A stretch of 64,000 nucleotides of DNA. It comes from an uncultured Clostridia bacterium. GTDB taxonomy: Bacteria; Bacillota; Clostridia; Lachnospirales; Anaerotignaceae. This document shows, in pieces, positions 63,740-64,000 of this stretch. Position 1 is the stretch's first letter. Every line of letters begins with the position of its first letter. The notes under the pieces are model-generated. The model ran no database searches. It was not told where the DNA came from and saw nothing but the letters and a program-made list of their open reading frames with translations. The stretch lies in assembly GCA_945868505.1 (NCBI GenBank), contig CAMBLO010000002.1, positions 82,464 to 146,463 on the forward strand, read 5' to 3'. The position numbers were made by a program, and so were the translations under genes.

Positions 63740-64000
63740 CAACAACCCTTGTTGTGCGTCTATCCGTTTTATCCAAAAGAATTGATAGATACATAACAGG
63801 AGGTAACAACATGAAGAAAATCGCGGGTTTATATCAAAGCTATCTCAGAGAAAGAGAAGAAGAATTCAAAGAATATTGCACAGGAGGAGATAAATTGAAA
63901 GAATTACAGGAATTTTTAAAAATTAAACTAAACGCTGATGATTATTTCACAGCAGAAGAAATGCTGAATGATCTGATTGTGGAAATCGAAGAGAAAGGCT
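63740..64000 (+). other. Foreign DNA following the cotJC break (left end of a possible inserted element)
   Basis: Directly after the break there is a small inverted repeat (CAACAA-CCC-TTGTTG, 63740-63754), then an AT-richer stretch leading to a new ORF. An attachment site of a serine or tyrosine recombinase would be expected near 63715-63760. The rest of the element is outside the window. Confidence 0.6.
63811..64000 (+). CDS. Unknown small acidic protein, first gene of the inserted DNA (partial)
   Basis: ATG 63811 has a strong AGGAGG site and opens a frame of at least 63 codons to the window edge. It is acidic and helical (MKKIAGLYQSYLREREEEFK, ELQEFLKIKLNADDYFTAEE, ILNDLIVEIEEKG-like end). 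No family recognised; it resembles small phage or plasmid proteins in composition. No recombinase is visible yet. Confidence 0.55.
   Translation, partial: MKKIAGLYQSYLREREEEFKEYCTGGDKLKELQEFLKIKLNADDYFTAEEMLNDLIVEIEEKG

Noticed and set aside
1-64000. CRISPR arrays, tRNA or rRNA genes
   Set aside because: No regularly spaced repeats, cloverleaf-like segments with CCA ends, or rRNA cores were noticed; a tRNA and CRISPR scan would be decisive.

Overview
The window comes from a low-to-medium GC, spore-forming Clostridium-class Firmicute. The best guess is the Lachnospirales/Anaerotignum neighbourhood, which is an inference from gene content. The grounds are the spore coat cotJ operon, a SCIFF ranthipeptide with its radical SAM maturase, a GerS/LolA-like lipoprotein, the acyl-CoA dehydrogenase-EtfB-EtfA cluster, NADP-type glutamate dehydrogenase, QueH and CsaB. 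Strong AGGAGG-type Shine-Dalgarno sites and TTGACA-17-TATAAT promoters are seen throughout.

Layout. 1-2952 (minus) is the start of a phage late operon: ArpU-like regulator, small and large terminase, and portal (cut by the window edge). 3148-4326 is an unusual membrane protein joining a degenerate MPN/JAB-like region to a LysM domain. 4500-5630 is a small two-gene cassette (ribbon-helix-helix protein plus an 80-residue protein) between diverged inverted repeats. 5653-7904 is an overlapping pair, small alarmone synthetase then cardiolipin synthase. 8060-8785 is an IS200/IS605-type element with a frameshifted transposase. 8842-12160 is bcd/acrC-etfB-etfA. 12674-25710 is the translation/transcription core, all minus: rpoB-rpoC, rpsL-rpsG-fusA, and tuf with its own promoter. 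rpoB has a leader of about 530 nt and no rplJ-rplL in front of it.

26053-31133 holds queH, an EamA transporter, a DUF3885-like gene, an ECF sigma/anti-sigma pair and gdhA. 31595-35746 is mreB, ctpA and ftsEX. 36118-38356 is a CdaR/PucR-type regulator and a YitT protein. 38398-46628 is an envelope polysaccharide operon: a MurJ-like flippase fused to an O-antigen ligase-like protein, a GT4 glycosyltransferase, two DUF4330-like anchors, a GT4-CsaB fusion and a TagA-like transferase. 46801-62801 holds a phosphodiester glycosidase-like exoprotein, an Orn/Lys/Arg decarboxylase, the SCIFF locus, a GerS-like lipoprotein, an orphan MazF, two LCP ligases, an LTA synthase-like enzyme and two nearly identical sodium-dependent (NSS) transporters.

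The right end is the cotJA-cotJB-cotJC spore coat operon. cotJC breaks after about 33 family-like residues and the window runs into unrelated DNA. This is the most interesting observation: it looks like an element inserted in a sporulation gene, in the manner of the sigK skin element. The other half lies outside the window, so reconstitution can only be proposed. Nearly all start sites, domains and promoters below were read by eye; no database search was run.
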